NCBI GenBank assembly: GCA_028868995.1
Contig: JAGWTH010000017.1
Span: 1-64,000, forward strand
Source: Burkholderiales bacterium
Lineage (GTDB): Bacteria; Pseudomonadota; Gammaproteobacteria; Burkholderiales; Burkholderiaceae_C
Reading direction: 5' to 3'
DNA: 64,000 nucleotides
Both the position numbers and the translations under genes were made by a program. The notes beneath the pieces were generated by a model. The model did no database searches. It saw nothing but the letters and a program-made list of their open reading frames with translations, and was not told the origin of the DNA. Positions within the stretch are counted from its first letter, which is position 1. Every line of letters starts with the position of its first letter. Below, piece after piece: positions 1 through 8,582 of the stretch.

Positions 1-803
1 GCCGGCGGGGGCGCGACGGGCAGGGCCGCCGCAGCAGCAGCGAAGGAGGCGGGCGCCGCCGCCTTGGCCCGCACCGGCCGCGGCAGGGGGCGGGGCCGCA
101 GCTTCTGCGCGCTGGCGCTGCGCTCGCGCACGATGCGCGTCTGCAGCACCACGTAAGCGGCCGTGAGGGCCGGGACCACCACCTGCAGCAGCGGCGACTG
201 GGTCGCGACCCAGGTCGCGAACAGCGGGTCCGACATCGCGATGCTGCCCGCGACCCATCCCAGCAGCGCGCCGCCCAGGGGCACGAGCAGCGGGTAGTCC
301 GCCACGATGCGGGTCACGAACCAGCTGCCGAACATCAGCAGCGGGACGCTGAACACCGTGCCCAGCGCCAGCACGCCGACCTGGCCATGGGCCACGCCCG
401 CGAGCGCCATCACGTTGTCCATGCTCATGATCACGTCGGCGATGACCACAGTGCGCAGCGCGGCGCCCGCGTCCGGCGCCGTGGCCGGGTGGTCCTGACG
501 CGAAGGCCCGGACGGGTCCTCGTCGTCGTCCAGCATCAGCCGCACCGCGATCACCGCCAGCGCGATGCCGCCCACCAGCTTGAGCGCCGGCAGCAGCAGC
601 ACCAGCGAGGCGAGCAGCGACAGCACGACGCGCAGCACCACGGCGATGCCGGTGCCCGCCACCAGCACCTGCCGGCGCTCGGCGGCCGGCAGCCGGCGGC
701 AGGCCAGCGCGATGACGACCGCGTTGTCTCCGCTCAGCAGCAGGTCCAGCAGGAAGACCTCCAGGCTCATCCCCAGGAGGTGGAGGGCGCTCGTGATGTC
801 CAT
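1..803 (-). CDS. TerC/YjbE-family integral membrane protein (3' end cut by window edge)
   Basis: Predicted inner-membrane protein of the TerC superfamily, YjbE-like branch, which is linked to metal ion (often Mn) export or tellurite resistance. The ATG at 803 opens MDITSALHLLGMSLEVFLLD, and the family motif LLSGDNAVVIALACR follows at about residues 22-36. A second, degenerate copy, ADVIMSMDNVMALAGVA, lies near residue 125; the paired acidic motifs inside membrane segments are the family signature. A charged loop (DDDEDPSG) separates the two halves. The visible C-terminal tail is Ala/Pro-rich and still open at base 1. It lies just downstream of hflC on the same strand with a 10-base gap, so co-transcription is possible. 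The family call is firm; the ion is not known. Confidence 0.85.
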   Translation of the reverse strand, partial: MDITSALHLLGMSLEVFLLDLLLSGDNAVVIALACRRLPAAERRQVLVAGTGIAVVLRVVLSLLASLVLLLPALKLVGGIALAVIAVRLMLDDDEDPSGPSRQDHPATAPDAGAALRTVVIADVIMSMDNVMALAGVAHGQVGVLALGTVFSVPLLMFGSWFVTRIVADYPLLVPLGGALLGWVAGSIAMSDPLFATWVATQSPLLQVVVPALTAAYVVLQTRIVRERSASAQKLRPRPLPRPVRAKAAAPASFAAAAAALPVAPPP

Positions 804-813
804 GCCCCCGGCG

Positions 814-1695
814 CTAGCGGTGTCCCGCGGCCTCGGGGCCGGACTTGAACGCGCGCAGGAACGCCGCGTCCGGCGACACCACCACCGTGGCGCCGCTGTC
901 GGCCAGCGCCTGGCGGTAGGTCTGCAGGGAGCGGTACATCCGGTAGAACTGCGGGTCGTGCCCGAAGGCGGCGGCCAGGATGCCGTTGGCCGTCGCGTCG
1001 GCCTCGCCGCGCGTGATGCGGGACTGTTCCTGCGCCTGGGAGAGGATCACGGTGCGGTCGCGGTCGGCCTTGGCCTGGATCTGCTGCGCCCACTCGAAGC
1101 CCTGGGCGCGCAGCTCCTTGGCCTCACGCTGGCGTTCCGACTTCATGCGGTCGTAGATCGCCTGGCTGGTCTCCAGCGGCAGGTCGGCCTTGTGCAGGCG
1201 CACCTCCGTCACCTCGATCCCGAGGCCGCGCGCGCGCTCGGCCACCTCGTCGCGGATGCGGTCGACGATCTGCGCGCGCTGCGCCGACAGCAGCGAGGGC
1301 AGCTGCACCTGGCCCAGGACACGGCGCACCGAGGAGCTCACCAGCTGCCCCAGCTGCGGGTCGGCCAGTTCGAGCGTGCGCACCGACTGGTTGAAGCGCA
1401 GGGCATCGACGATGCGGTAGCGCGTGTAGGCCTGCACGACCAGCCGCTTCTGGTCGCCCAGGATCACCTGCTCGGCCGGCGTCTCCAGCGTCAGCAGGCG
1501 CGCGTCGTAGGGGATGATCGTGTCGATCAGGGGGATGCGCAGCTTCAGCCCCGGGGTGGTCACGCTGGCCACCGGCGCGCCCTGGCGCACGATCAGCACC
1601 TGCTCGCCCTCGGCGACGGTGTACAGCGTGCTGGAGGCGAGCCAGACCAGGACGATCGCGGCCAGCACCGCGGCGAAGCGCCGGTTGCGGCTCAT
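814..1695 (-). CDS. hflC: HflC-like membrane protease modulator (SPFH/band 7)
   Basis: Partner of HflK in the ring-forming complex that surrounds and modulates the FtsH protease at the inner membrane. The 293-residue protein has one N-terminal anchor (about residues 8-24), then a band-7/SPFH domain starting at VAEGEQVLIVRQGAPV and a long charged helical region (SERQREAKELRAQGFEWAQQ). Family length is typically about 290. The ATG overlaps the end of hflK by 4 bases (ATGA), a translational coupling arrangement. The C-terminus carries the YRMYRSLQTYRQAL and VVSPDAAFLRAFK segments seen in HflC proteins. The usual hfq-hflX genes are not present upstream, so this may be a second, orphan hflKC pair. 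Confidence 0.9.
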   Translation of the reverse strand: MSRNRRFAAVLAAIVLVWLASSTLYTVAEGEQVLIVRQGAPVASVTTPGLKLRIPLIDTIIPYDARLLTLETPAEQVILGDQKRLVVQAYTRYRIVDALRFNQSVRTLELADPQLGQLVSSSVRRVLGQVQLPSLLSAQRAQIVDRIRDEVAERARGLGIEVTEVRLHKADLPLETSQAIYDRMKSERQREAKELRAQGFEWAQQIQAKADRDRTVILSQAQEQSRITRGEADATANGILAAAFGHDPQFYRMYRSLQTYRQALADSGATVVVSPDAAFLRAFKSGPEAAGHR

Positions 1696-2804
1696 TTGGC
1701 GCCCTCCTTCGCGACGGCGGGCTTGCCCTTGTCGGTCAGCGGCATGTAGGGCACCACGCCCGCCATGCCCTTGCCGGAGGTGTCGATGATCACCCGGGTG
1801 GCCTTGCGCAGGACCTCGTCGACGCTTTCCATGTACAGCCGCCAGGCCGTCACGTCCTTCGCCTTGGCGTAGCTCTGGTACACCGCCATGAAGCTGCGGG
1901 CGTCGCCTTGCGCCAGGTTGATCGTCTGCGCCTTGTAGGCCTCGGCGTCCTGCGCGATGCGCACCGCCTCGCCGCGCGCACGGGGGAGCACGTCGTTGGC
2001 GTAGGCCTCGGCCTCGTTGCGGGCGCGCTCCTGGTCGGCGCGGGCCCGCTGCACGTCGTTGAAGGCGTCGATCACGGCCGAGGGCGGGTCGACCCGCTGC
2101 AGCTGCACCTGCGTCACCAGGATGCCCGCGTGCTGCCGGTCCAGCAGGGACTGCAGCAGGTCGCGCGTCTGGTTGGCGATCTCCTGGCGCTTGTCCGACA
2201 TGGCCGCCTGGATCGGCGTGCGGCCGATCACCTCGCGCAGGGCGCTCTCGGCCTCGATCTTCAGCGCGCCCTCGGGGTCGCGCACCCGGAAAAGGTACTC
2301 GCCCGCGTCCTTGATGCGCCACCACACCGTGCTGCCCGCCTCGACGATGTTCTCGTCGCCGGTGAGCATCTGGCCGTCGTGCGTGTCGTCCGGGCCGCCG
2401 CCGGAGCCGGCCGACGACGTCGCCGCGCTGCCGAGGCGGAACTGGTTGACCTGCGTGACCTTCGGGTGCAGCACGATCTCGAAGGGATAGGGCAGGTGGT
2501 AGTGCAGGCCGGGCCCGGTGGTCGACACCCAGCGGCCGAAGCGCAGCACCACACCCTGCTCGTCCGGCTGCACCATGTAGAGGCCGGAGTTGATCCAGGC
2601 GATCGCGACGAACCCGGCGAGCAGCCAGCCGCCCTTGCCCTGCAGGCCGAGCAGGTGCGCGTAGTAGCGCAGCCACTGCAGCAGGCGCGGCGCCGCGGCC
2701 GGGGCGGCCGGGGCAGCCGGCGCGGCTGCGGCGGGGGCGGAATCGGATGCGGGTTCGGGGGAGTCTGGGGCGGCGTCTGCCGGGGGCGTTTGCGTCGGGG
2801 TCAC
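1692..2804 (-). CDS. hflK: HflK-like membrane protease modulator
   Basis: SPFH/band-7 partner of HflC. The chosen start is GTG at 2804 (370 residues); no upstream ATG gives a sensible N-terminus because uppP begins divergently at 2989. Residues 1-40 are an Ala/Pro-rich low-complexity tail instead of the Gly-rich segment typical of canonical HflK. One transmembrane helix spans about 59-75, then the SPFH domain starts at YMVQPDEQGVVLRFGRWV. The RARADQERARNEAEAYANDV region is the characteristic charged helix. It is translationally coupled to hflC by a 4-base overlap. The family is clear; the exact start and whether this is the primary hflK copy are uncertain. Confidence 0.85.
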   Translation of the reverse strand: MTPTQTPPADAAPDSPEPASDSAPAAAAPAAPAAPAAAPRLLQWLRYYAHLLGLQGKGGWLLAGFVAIAWINSGLYMVQPDEQGVVLRFGRWVSTTGPGLHYHLPYPFEIVLHPKVTQVNQFRLGSAATSSAGSGGGPDDTHDGQMLTGDENIVEAGSTVWWRIKDAGEYLFRVRDPEGALKIEAESALREVIGRTPIQAAMSDKRQEIANQTRDLLQSLLDRQHAGILVTQVQLQRVDPPSAVIDAFNDVQRARADQERARNEAEAYANDVLPRARGEAVRIAQDAEAYKAQTINLAQGDARSFMAVYQSYAKAKDVTAWRLYMESVDEVLRKATRVIIDTSGKGMAGVVPYMPLTDKGKPAVAKEGAK

Positions 2805-2988
2805 GTGCTGGGCTGGCTCGCTGGGGCGCGGCAACCGCCGCGGCCGGTCCTGGCGCCCATGCGGCGCAGGAGGCGCGATTCTAGGAAGCGGCCCCTGACC
2901 GGAAGCCCTCGGCGGCGCCGGCCAGCGGTCAGCCGGCCCTGCCCATAATGCGCGGTTGCCTTGATTCCGGCTCCCGGTCCCCTTGCCC

Positions 2989-3828
2989 ATGCACCTGTTC
3001 CAGATCCTCGTGCTCGCCATCGTGCAGGGCGCGGCCGAACTCCTGCCCGTGTCCAGCTCCGCCCACGTGATCGTGGCGGAGAAGCTCATGGGGCTGGATG
3101 CGACCTCCCCCGAGATGACCTTCCTGCTGGTGATGCTGCACACCGGCACCATGTTCGCCGTCATCGCCTACTTCTGGAGCGCCTGGCGGCGCGCCTTCTT
3201 CGGCTCGGCGCTGCAGCTGCGCGCGAGCCTCGTGCGCGTGGTGCTGGCCACGGGCGTCACGGGCGTGGTCGGCCTGGCGCTGCTGCAGGTGATCAAGCAC
3301 GTGGTGGCCGGCGGCCGTGCCGACTACGAGATCGAGCAGCTGTTCGGCGATGCGCGCGTGATGACCGGGGGCCTGGTCGCCGCCGGCCTGCTGATCCTGG
3401 TCGCCTCGCGGCGGGCCGACCGGCCGGTGCGCGACATCAGCCTCCGCCAGGCCGGCTGGATCGGCGCGATCCAGGGCCTGTGCCTGCCGTTCCGCGGCTT
3501 TTCGCGCTCCGGCGCGACGATCTCGGCCGGCATGCTGCTGGGAGCGGCGCGCCAGCGCGCCGAGGAATTCAGCTTCGCCCTGGCCGTGGCGCTCACGCCC
3601 CCGGTGGTCGCGCGCGAGGCCTGGCGGCTGCTGAAGAACCAGGCGCTGGCGGCGCAGCCGTGCGGCGTCGCCCACCTGCTGGCGCCGGGGCTGACCGGCA
3701 TGGTGTTCAGCTTCCTGGCCGGGCTGCTGGCGCTGCGCTGGCTGTCCCGCTGGCTGGAGCAGGGACGCTGGCACTGGTTCGGCATCTACTGCCTGCTCGC
3801 GGCGGCCGTGGTGTGGCGCGTCGGCTGA
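2989..3828 (+). CDS. uppP: Undecaprenyl-diphosphate phosphatase
   Basis: Inner-membrane BacA/UppP enzyme that dephosphorylates undecaprenyl pyrophosphate to recycle the lipid carrier for peptidoglycan and other envelope polymers. The protein is 279 residues from the ATG at 2989 (an in-frame TTG lies two codons upstream). Signature 1 is QGAAELLPVSSSAH at residues 13-26. Signature 2 reads FRGFSRSGAT at 168-177, where better known enzymes have PGxSRSGAT; the SRSG core and catalytic Arg are kept. Several hydrophobic helices follow the family pattern. It is transcribed divergently from hflK and ends 36 bases before the convergent TRAP permease gene. Confidence 0.92.
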   Translation: MHLFQILVLAIVQGAAELLPVSSSAHVIVAEKLMGLDATSPEMTFLLVMLHTGTMFAVIAYFWSAWRRAFFGSALQLRASLVRVVLATGVTGVVGLALLQVIKHVVAGGRADYEIEQLFGDARVMTGGLVAAGLLILVASRRADRPVRDISLRQAGWIGAIQGLCLPFRGFSRSGATISAGMLLGAARQRAEEFSFALAVALTPPVVAREAWRLLKNQALAAQPCGVAHLLAPGLTGMVFSFLAGLLALRWLSRWLEQGRWHWFGIYCLLAAAVVWRVG

Positions 3829-3835
3829 AGGCGGC

Positions 3836-3856
3836 GCGGGCCGGTACCGGGCCCGC
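3836..3856. terminator. Inverted repeat between convergent uppP and TRAP permease
   Basis: A GC-rich inverted repeat centred on GGTACC (arms GCGGGCC and GGGCCCGC, with one bulged base) sits in the 36-base gap between two convergent stop codons. There is no clear T-tract on either side, so it could be a weak or factor-assisted terminator or simply a structured spacer. Confidence 0.35.
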
Positions 3857-3864
3857 CCGCACCT

Positions 3865-5961
3865 TCACATCCCCAGCAGCCTCGGCAGGATCAGCGAGAT
3901 CTCCGGCACGTAGGTGACCAGGCCCAGGAACACCAGCATGGTGAGCAGCCAGGGCCACACCGCCACCGTGAGCTCGGTGATCCCCATCTTCGCGATGCCC
4001 GAGGCGACGTAGAGGTTCAGGCCCACAGGCGGGTGGCACATCCCCACCTCCATGTTCACGGTCATCAGGATGCCGAAGTGGATCGGGTCGATCCCCAGCT
4101 TCATCGCGACCGGGAACAGGATGGGCGCCATGATCAGGATGATCGACGAAGGCTCCATCACGTTGCCGGCCAGCAGCAGCATGACGTTGACCACCAGCAG
4201 GAAGCCGATCGAGCCCAGGCCGCGGTCCACCATCCAGGAGGCCATCGCCTGCGGGATCTGCTCGTTGGTCATCAGGAACGAGAACAGCACCGCGTTCGTG
4301 ATGATGTACAGCAGCATCGCGCTCATGTTCGCCGAGGACAGCAGCACCCGCGGCACGTCCTTCAGGCGCATGTCCTTGTAGACGAACACCGCGATGACGA
4401 AGGCGTAGACCGCGCTCACGGCCGCCGCCTCGGTGGGCGTGAAGATGCCGGTGTAGATGCCGCCGATCACGATGACGATCAGCATCAGGCCCCACAGCGA
4501 CTCGCGCCCGGCGCGCGCGCGCTCGCCCCAGGTGGCCTTGGGCATGCGCGGGTAGCCGTTGCGGCGCGCCCGGTACCAGGTCGTCAGGCCCAGCATCGTG
4601 GCGAGCAGCATGCCCGGCACCACCCCGGCGATGAACAGCTTGCCCACCGAGGTGTTGGTCGACACCGAGTACAGCACCATCGCGATCGATGGCGGGATCA
4701 GGATGCCCAGCGCCCCGGCGGTCGTCACCACGCCGGCGCCGAAGCGGGGCGGGTAGCCCTGGGCCACCATGGCCGGCATCAGCACCGAGCCGATCGCCAC
4801 CACGGTGGCCGGCGACGAGCCCGACACCGCCGCGAACAGCGCGCAGGCCACCACCGCCGACAGCCCCAGCCCGCCGTTCCAGTGGCCCACCAGCGAGGTG
4901 GCGAAGTTGATCATCCGCCGCGCCACCCCGCCGTGGGTGAGGAAGTTGCCGGCCAGGATGAAGAACGGGATCGCCATGATCTCGAAGTTCTCGATGCCGG
5001 TGAACAGCTTCATCGCCACCGAGTCGAGCGAGACGTCGGTCAGCATGAACATGAAACTGAGCACCGTCAGGCCGAGCGCGATGGAGATCGGCATGCCGGT
5101 GAGCATCATCGAGATCAGGATCGCGAACACCAGGCCCGCGCGGGCGCCGCCGCCCAGGTGCACCGCGCCGGTCTTGGCCAGCAGGCCGAAGCCCAGCAGC
5201 ACGAAGGGCAGCGCCAGCAGCGCCCAGCCCAGGATGCGGCCCTGCCCGGGCGCGCCGCGCGCCGGGCCGTCCGCCTGCACCGGCGGCGGTGGCGCCTCGC
5301 CGGCCTCGACGCCCTCGACGTGGGCAGCGTCGTGCCGCGGCAGCGCGCCGGTGCGCCAGAAATGCCAGGCCACCTGCAGGAAGCGGAAGCACATGAGCGA
5401 AGAGCCCAGCGGAATCGCCATGTAGACGATCCACATCGGCGCCTCGAGGTCGTTCGAGCGGGAGCCGGACTGCCACACCCCATAGGTGAAGTGGACGCCG
5501 AAGCGGGCGATGGTCGCGGTGAAGAAGGCACCGGCCAGCAGGCCGAACAGGATCACCTTCTTCGCCCGCGCCGGCTCCATGCGCATCACCAGCACGTCGA
5601 CGCCCACGTGGATGCCGGTGCGCACGCCGTAGGCGGCGCCGAACTTGGCCATCCAGATGAACAGGTAGATGCACAGCTCCTGGGCCCAGGACAGGTCCTT
5701 GGACGCGAGCCAGGAGAAGATGGCCCGGAACGGCGGCGACAGGATCGCTAGGCCGTGCGCCTCCAGCCACTTGGCGAAGTCGATCGAATTGGAGGTGCCG
5801 TAGCGGTGCACCACCGCCACGAACACGAGGACGGTGGCCACGGCGATGAGGGTGGCGATCAGCCACTCCTCCAGATGGTCCAGCAGCCGGCCGAGGACGC
5901 GGGCCACCCGCGTCCCGGCGCCGGGGTCAGGCAGTGATGCCGGCAGCCTTGAGGAGATCAT
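3865..5961 (-). CDS. TRAP transporter permease, DctQ-DctM fusion
   Basis: Membrane part of a tripartite ATP-independent periplasmic transporter, which imports organic acids using an ion gradient. The 698-residue protein fuses the small DctQ subunit (about residues 25-200, opening LLDHLEEWLIATLIAVATVL) to the large DctM subunit (from about 240, with EAAAVSAVYAFVIAVFVYKD and MCHPPVGLNLYVASGIA near the end). An Ala/Pro/Gly-rich linker near 205-235 joins them. The ATG at 5961 overlaps the end of dctP by 35 bases; a GTG at 5907 (codon 19) would remove the overlap and is a possible alternative. Substrate is unknown, but the DctP partner suggests a dicarboxylate or sugar acid. Confidence 0.9.
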   Translation of the reverse strand: MISSRLPASLPDPGAGTRVARVLGRLLDHLEEWLIATLIAVATVLVFVAVVHRYGTSNSIDFAKWLEAHGLAILSPPFRAIFSWLASKDLSWAQELCIYLFIWMAKFGAAYGVRTGIHVGVDVLVMRMEPARAKKVILFGLLAGAFFTATIARFGVHFTYGVWQSGSRSNDLEAPMWIVYMAIPLGSSLMCFRFLQVAWHFWRTGALPRHDAAHVEGVEAGEAPPPPVQADGPARGAPGQGRILGWALLALPFVLLGFGLLAKTGAVHLGGGARAGLVFAILISMMLTGMPISIALGLTVLSFMFMLTDVSLDSVAMKLFTGIENFEIMAIPFFILAGNFLTHGGVARRMINFATSLVGHWNGGLGLSAVVACALFAAVSGSSPATVVAIGSVLMPAMVAQGYPPRFGAGVVTTAGALGILIPPSIAMVLYSVSTNTSVGKLFIAGVVPGMLLATMLGLTTWYRARRNGYPRMPKATWGERARAGRESLWGLMLIVIVIGGIYTGIFTPTEAAAVSAVYAFVIAVFVYKDMRLKDVPRVLLSSANMSAMLLYIITNAVLFSFLMTNEQIPQAMASWMVDRGLGSIGFLLVVNVMLLLAGNVMEPSSIILIMAPILFPVAMKLGIDPIHFGILMTVNMEVGMCHPPVGLNLYVASGIAKMGITELTVAVWPWLLTMLVFLGLVTYVPEISLILPRLLGM

Positions 5962-6928
5962 CCACGACCTGCTTGCCCACCCGACCCTCGGCCTCCTTGT
6001 AGACCGGCTTCAGCGCCGTCACCCAGGCCGCGCGTTGCTCGGGGGTGAGGGTGTGCAGCGTGGTCTTGCCCGAGGCCTTGATCTTGGCCAGCGCGTCGAC
6101 GTTCTCCTCCTTGGCGATGCCGTTGGAGTAGTCGGTCGACTCGGTCACGGCCTTTTCCAGCTGGCCGCGCACGTCGGCCGGCAGGCCGTTCCAGAACTTG
6201 GTGTTGGTGATCAGCGCGTACTGCAGGTGGGCGTGCTGGGAATTGGTGATGTGCTTCTGCACCTCGTAGAACTTCTGGGTGTAGTAGTTCGAGGGCGTGT
6301 TCTCGCAGCCGTCGACCACGCCGGTCTGCAGCGCCTGGTAGACCTCGGAGAAGGCCAGGATCTGCGGCAGCGCGCCGAGCTTGCGGAAGTACAGGTCGGC
6401 GATCTTGGAGCCGGAGATGCGGATCTTCAGGCCCTGGAAGTCCGCGGGCATCAGCAGCGGTTTGTTGGCCGAGACCATGTGGAAGCCGTTGTCCCAGAAG
6501 GCCAGGCCGGTGATGCCCTTGGCCTCCAGCTTCTTGAGCAGGCCCTGGCCGATCGGGCCCTTGACGACCTTGTTGTAGCCCTCCTCGCCGTTGAAGACGA
6601 AGGGCAGGTCCAGCGCCTCGAACTCGGGCACGCCGATCGGGCGGAACTTGGCCGTGGACGGCGCCAGCATCTGCACCGAACCGCTGTTCAGGGCGTCGAG
6701 CTCCTCCTTGTCCTTGTACAGGGTGGAGTTGGGATAGACCTCGACCTTCACCTTGCCGCCGGTGTACTTCTCGGCCAGCTCCTTGAACTTCAGCGCGCCC
6801 TTGCCCTTGGGGGTGTCGTTGGTCACCACGTGGCTGAACTTGATGACGATGGGCTGCTGAGCGAACACGGCCGGCGAGCCTGCCAGGGCCGCGGAGCCCG
6901 CGGCCAGGAGAACGGTGCGACGTTTCAT
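5927..6928 (-). CDS. dctP: TRAP transporter solute-binding protein, DctP family
   Basis: Periplasmic receptor that delivers substrate to the fused TRAP permease encoded immediately downstream. The ATG at 6928 is preceded by AGGAG and opens a signal peptide beginning MKRRTVLLAAGSAALAGS (333 residues in total); the paired Arg makes Tat export possible. Mature-region family signatures include IVIKFSHVVTNDTPKGKGAL, GKVKVEVYPNSTLYKDKEEL, and the ligand-region GLKIRISGSKIADLYFRKLG. The sequence FSEVYQALQTGVVDGCENTP is the highly conserved DctP segment. Ligand identity cannot be read from the sequence. Confidence 0.93.
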   Translation of the reverse strand: MKRRTVLLAAGSAALAGSPAVFAQQPIVIKFSHVVTNDTPKGKGALKFKELAEKYTGGKVKVEVYPNSTLYKDKEELDALNSGSVQMLAPSTAKFRPIGVPEFEALDLPFVFNGEEGYNKVVKGPIGQGLLKKLEAKGITGLAFWDNGFHMVSANKPLLMPADFQGLKIRISGSKIADLYFRKLGALPQILAFSEVYQALQTGVVDGCENTPSNYYTQKFYEVQKHITNSQHAHLQYALITNTKFWNGLPADVRGQLEKAVTESTDYSNGIAKEENVDALAKIKASGKTTLHTLTPEQRAAWVTALKPVYKEAEGRVGKQVVDDLLKAAGITA

Positions 6929-7194
6929 GATGAATCTCCTCGAATGCAAGGTGCGCACGGGCATCCGGTCGCTCGCCGGTGCCCGCGCGTAGGGCGGATT
7001 CTCGCGAGGTCGCGCTGCATCGGTGTGGGGGTAAACACGAAAGGGCCGAGCTGCGCCGGGAAAACCCCGAGGCAGCGCGACCGGGGCGCGACAGACGAAA
7101 GTACCAGCGGCCCCATGCCGTCGTACCGTCGTGCCGCCAGGCGCAAGTGCACAATGGCGCCCGCGCGGCGGCTGCGCCGCGTGCAGGAGGCCTC

Positions 7195-7587
7195 TTGTCG
7201 CTCAAGGCATTCGTGGTGGAGGACCAGGCCGCGGTCCGGGACAGCCTGATGGCCGCCCTGTCGGAGATCGTCGGCATCGCCACCGCCGGCTGGGCCGCCA
7301 CCGAGGCCGAGGCGGTCGCCTGGCTGCGCGATCCCGCCCACCACTGGGACATCGCCGTCGTCGACCTCGTGCTGGCGCCCGGCGGCGGCAGCGGCTTCGG
7401 CGTGCTGCAGGCGCTGCGCCAGCGCGCCGTCACGCAGAAGGCCGTGATGCTCACCGCCACCGCCGACCCGCAGGTGCGCCGGCGCTGCGAGGAACTCGGC
7501 GCCGACGGCGTGTTCGACAAGGCGATGGAGACGGAGGCGCTGCTGGACTACTGCGTCAAGCTGGCCCGCGCCGCGGGCGGGCACTGA
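7195..7587 (+). CDS. Stand-alone response-regulator receiver domain protein
   Basis: A 130-residue protein made only of a CheY-like receiver domain. The start is TTG at 7195, chosen because AGGAGG lies at 7185-7190 with correct spacing and no in-frame ATG precedes the domain. Acidic pocket residues E9/D10 and the phospho-acceptor D57 (in DIAVVDLVLAPGGGSG) are visible, as is the conserved Thr (MLTATADPQV) and the Lys in FDKAMET. There is no output domain, so it would act by protein contact. No histidine kinase lies nearby, making its partner unknown. Confidence 0.82.
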   Translation: MSLKAFVVEDQAAVRDSLMAALSEIVGIATAGWAATEAEAVAWLRDPAHHWDIAVVDLVLAPGGGSGFGVLQALRQRAVTQKAVMLTATADPQVRRRCEELGADGVFDKAMETEALLDYCVKLARAAGGH

Positions 7588-7606
7588 CCCCCCACCGAAG
7601 CCCCGT

Positions 7607-8269
7607 TCAGGCCGGCTCGGCGGCCACCTGCCGCAGCGCCTGCTCGAACAGCTCCGGCGGCTGACCGCCCTGGATCAGGTGGCGGTCGTTGATGATCACC
7701 GAGGGCACGGCGTGGATGCCCAGCGACTGGAAGTGGCGCTCCTGCTCGCGCACCTCGTCGGCGTAGCGGCCGCTGGCCAGCACTTCCTCCGCCTGGGCGC
7801 GGTCCAGGCCCACCGAGGCGGCCACCTCGGCCAGCACGGCGTGGTCGGCCACCTTGCGCGCCTCGCCGTGGTAGGCCTTGAGCAGCGCCATCTTCAGGTC
7901 GCGCTGCTGCTGCGGCCCCTGCTCTCCCGCCCAGGCCAGCAGCCGGTGCGCGTCGAAGGTGTTCCAGACGCGCCCGCGGCCTTCCTTGCGGAACTGGAAG
8001 CCCACGGCTGCGCCGCGCTGGGCGATGTTCTCGCGGTTCCTCGCCTGCTGCTCCGGCGTCGCGCCGTACTTCTGCGCGATGTGCTCGGTCACGTCCTGGC
8101 CCTCGGGGCCCATCTGCGGGTTGAGCTCGAAGGGCTGGAAGTGCAGGTCGACGGCCACCTCGCCGTCGAGCTTCTGCAGGGCGCGCTCCAGGGAGGCGAG
8201 GCCGACGGCGCACCAGGGGCAGGCCACGTCGGAGACGAAATCGATGCGCAGGGGTTTCATGGGCGCCAT
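7607..8269 (-). CDS. DsbA-family/FrnE-like oxidoreductase
   Basis: Cytoplasmic thioredoxin-fold protein of the FrnE/polyketide-biosynthesis-DsbA branch (no signal peptide). The CPWC redox motif is at residues 17-20 (start ATG 8269; an ATG three codons later at 8260 is equally possible). The region FQPFELNPQMGPEGQDVTEH is typical of the FrnE family, and the cis-Pro loop reads GIHAVPSVIIND. Length is 220 residues, near the family norm of 210-220. Such proteins are implicated in disulfide exchange during stress; the client is unknown. It is convergent with the receiver-domain gene. Confidence 0.85.
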   Translation of the reverse strand: MAPMKPLRIDFVSDVACPWCAVGLASLERALQKLDGEVAVDLHFQPFELNPQMGPEGQDVTEHIAQKYGATPEQQARNRENIAQRGAAVGFQFRKEGRGRVWNTFDAHRLLAWAGEQGPQQQRDLKMALLKAYHGEARKVADHAVLAEVAASVGLDRAQAEEVLASGRYADEVREQERHFQSLGIHAVPSVIINDRHLIQGGQPPELFEQALRQVAAEPA

Positions 8270-8325
8270 TCTGGCAAGTTCCGGCCGCCCGCGCCGCCGG
8301 CAGGGTCGGCCGCGCCCGGCGCCCC

Positions 8326-8514
8326 TCAGTGCGGCGGGCCGTTCTTCTGGCGCAGGTAGCGCTCGACTTCCTCGACCTGGTGGCCCGCATGGTGGACGGC
8401 CTCGCGCAGTTCGTCCATGCTCAGGTCGAACACGCGGCACCAGAACTGGACGTCGGTCTGCCGGGTCAGGTCGATGCGGCGGCTGCCGTCGGACGAGCTG
8501 GTGGTGTAGTCCAT
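8326..8514 (-). CDS. DUF3606 domain protein
   Basis: A 62-residue protein. The ATG at 8514 is preceded by AAAGGAG at good spacing. The segment IDLTRQTDVQFWCRVFDLSM followed by DELREAVHHAGHQVEEVERY is the DUF3606 pattern, a small domain common in Burkholderiales with no assigned function. It ends with YLRQKNGPPH. Confidence 0.8.
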   Translation of the reverse strand: MDYTTSSSDGSRRIDLTRQTDVQFWCRVFDLSMDELREAVHHAGHQVEEVERYLRQKNGPPH

Positions 8515-8582
8515 GCACAGGCTCCTTTCTTCCGGGGACTTCATGATGACCCCGAACGGTCCGCCCCGTCGCGTTGGCCCTG

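Noticed and set aside
4033-5751. Plus-strand frame opposite the TRAP permease
   Set aside because: His/Arg/Gln-rich shadow of the dctQM coding strand, no family motif.
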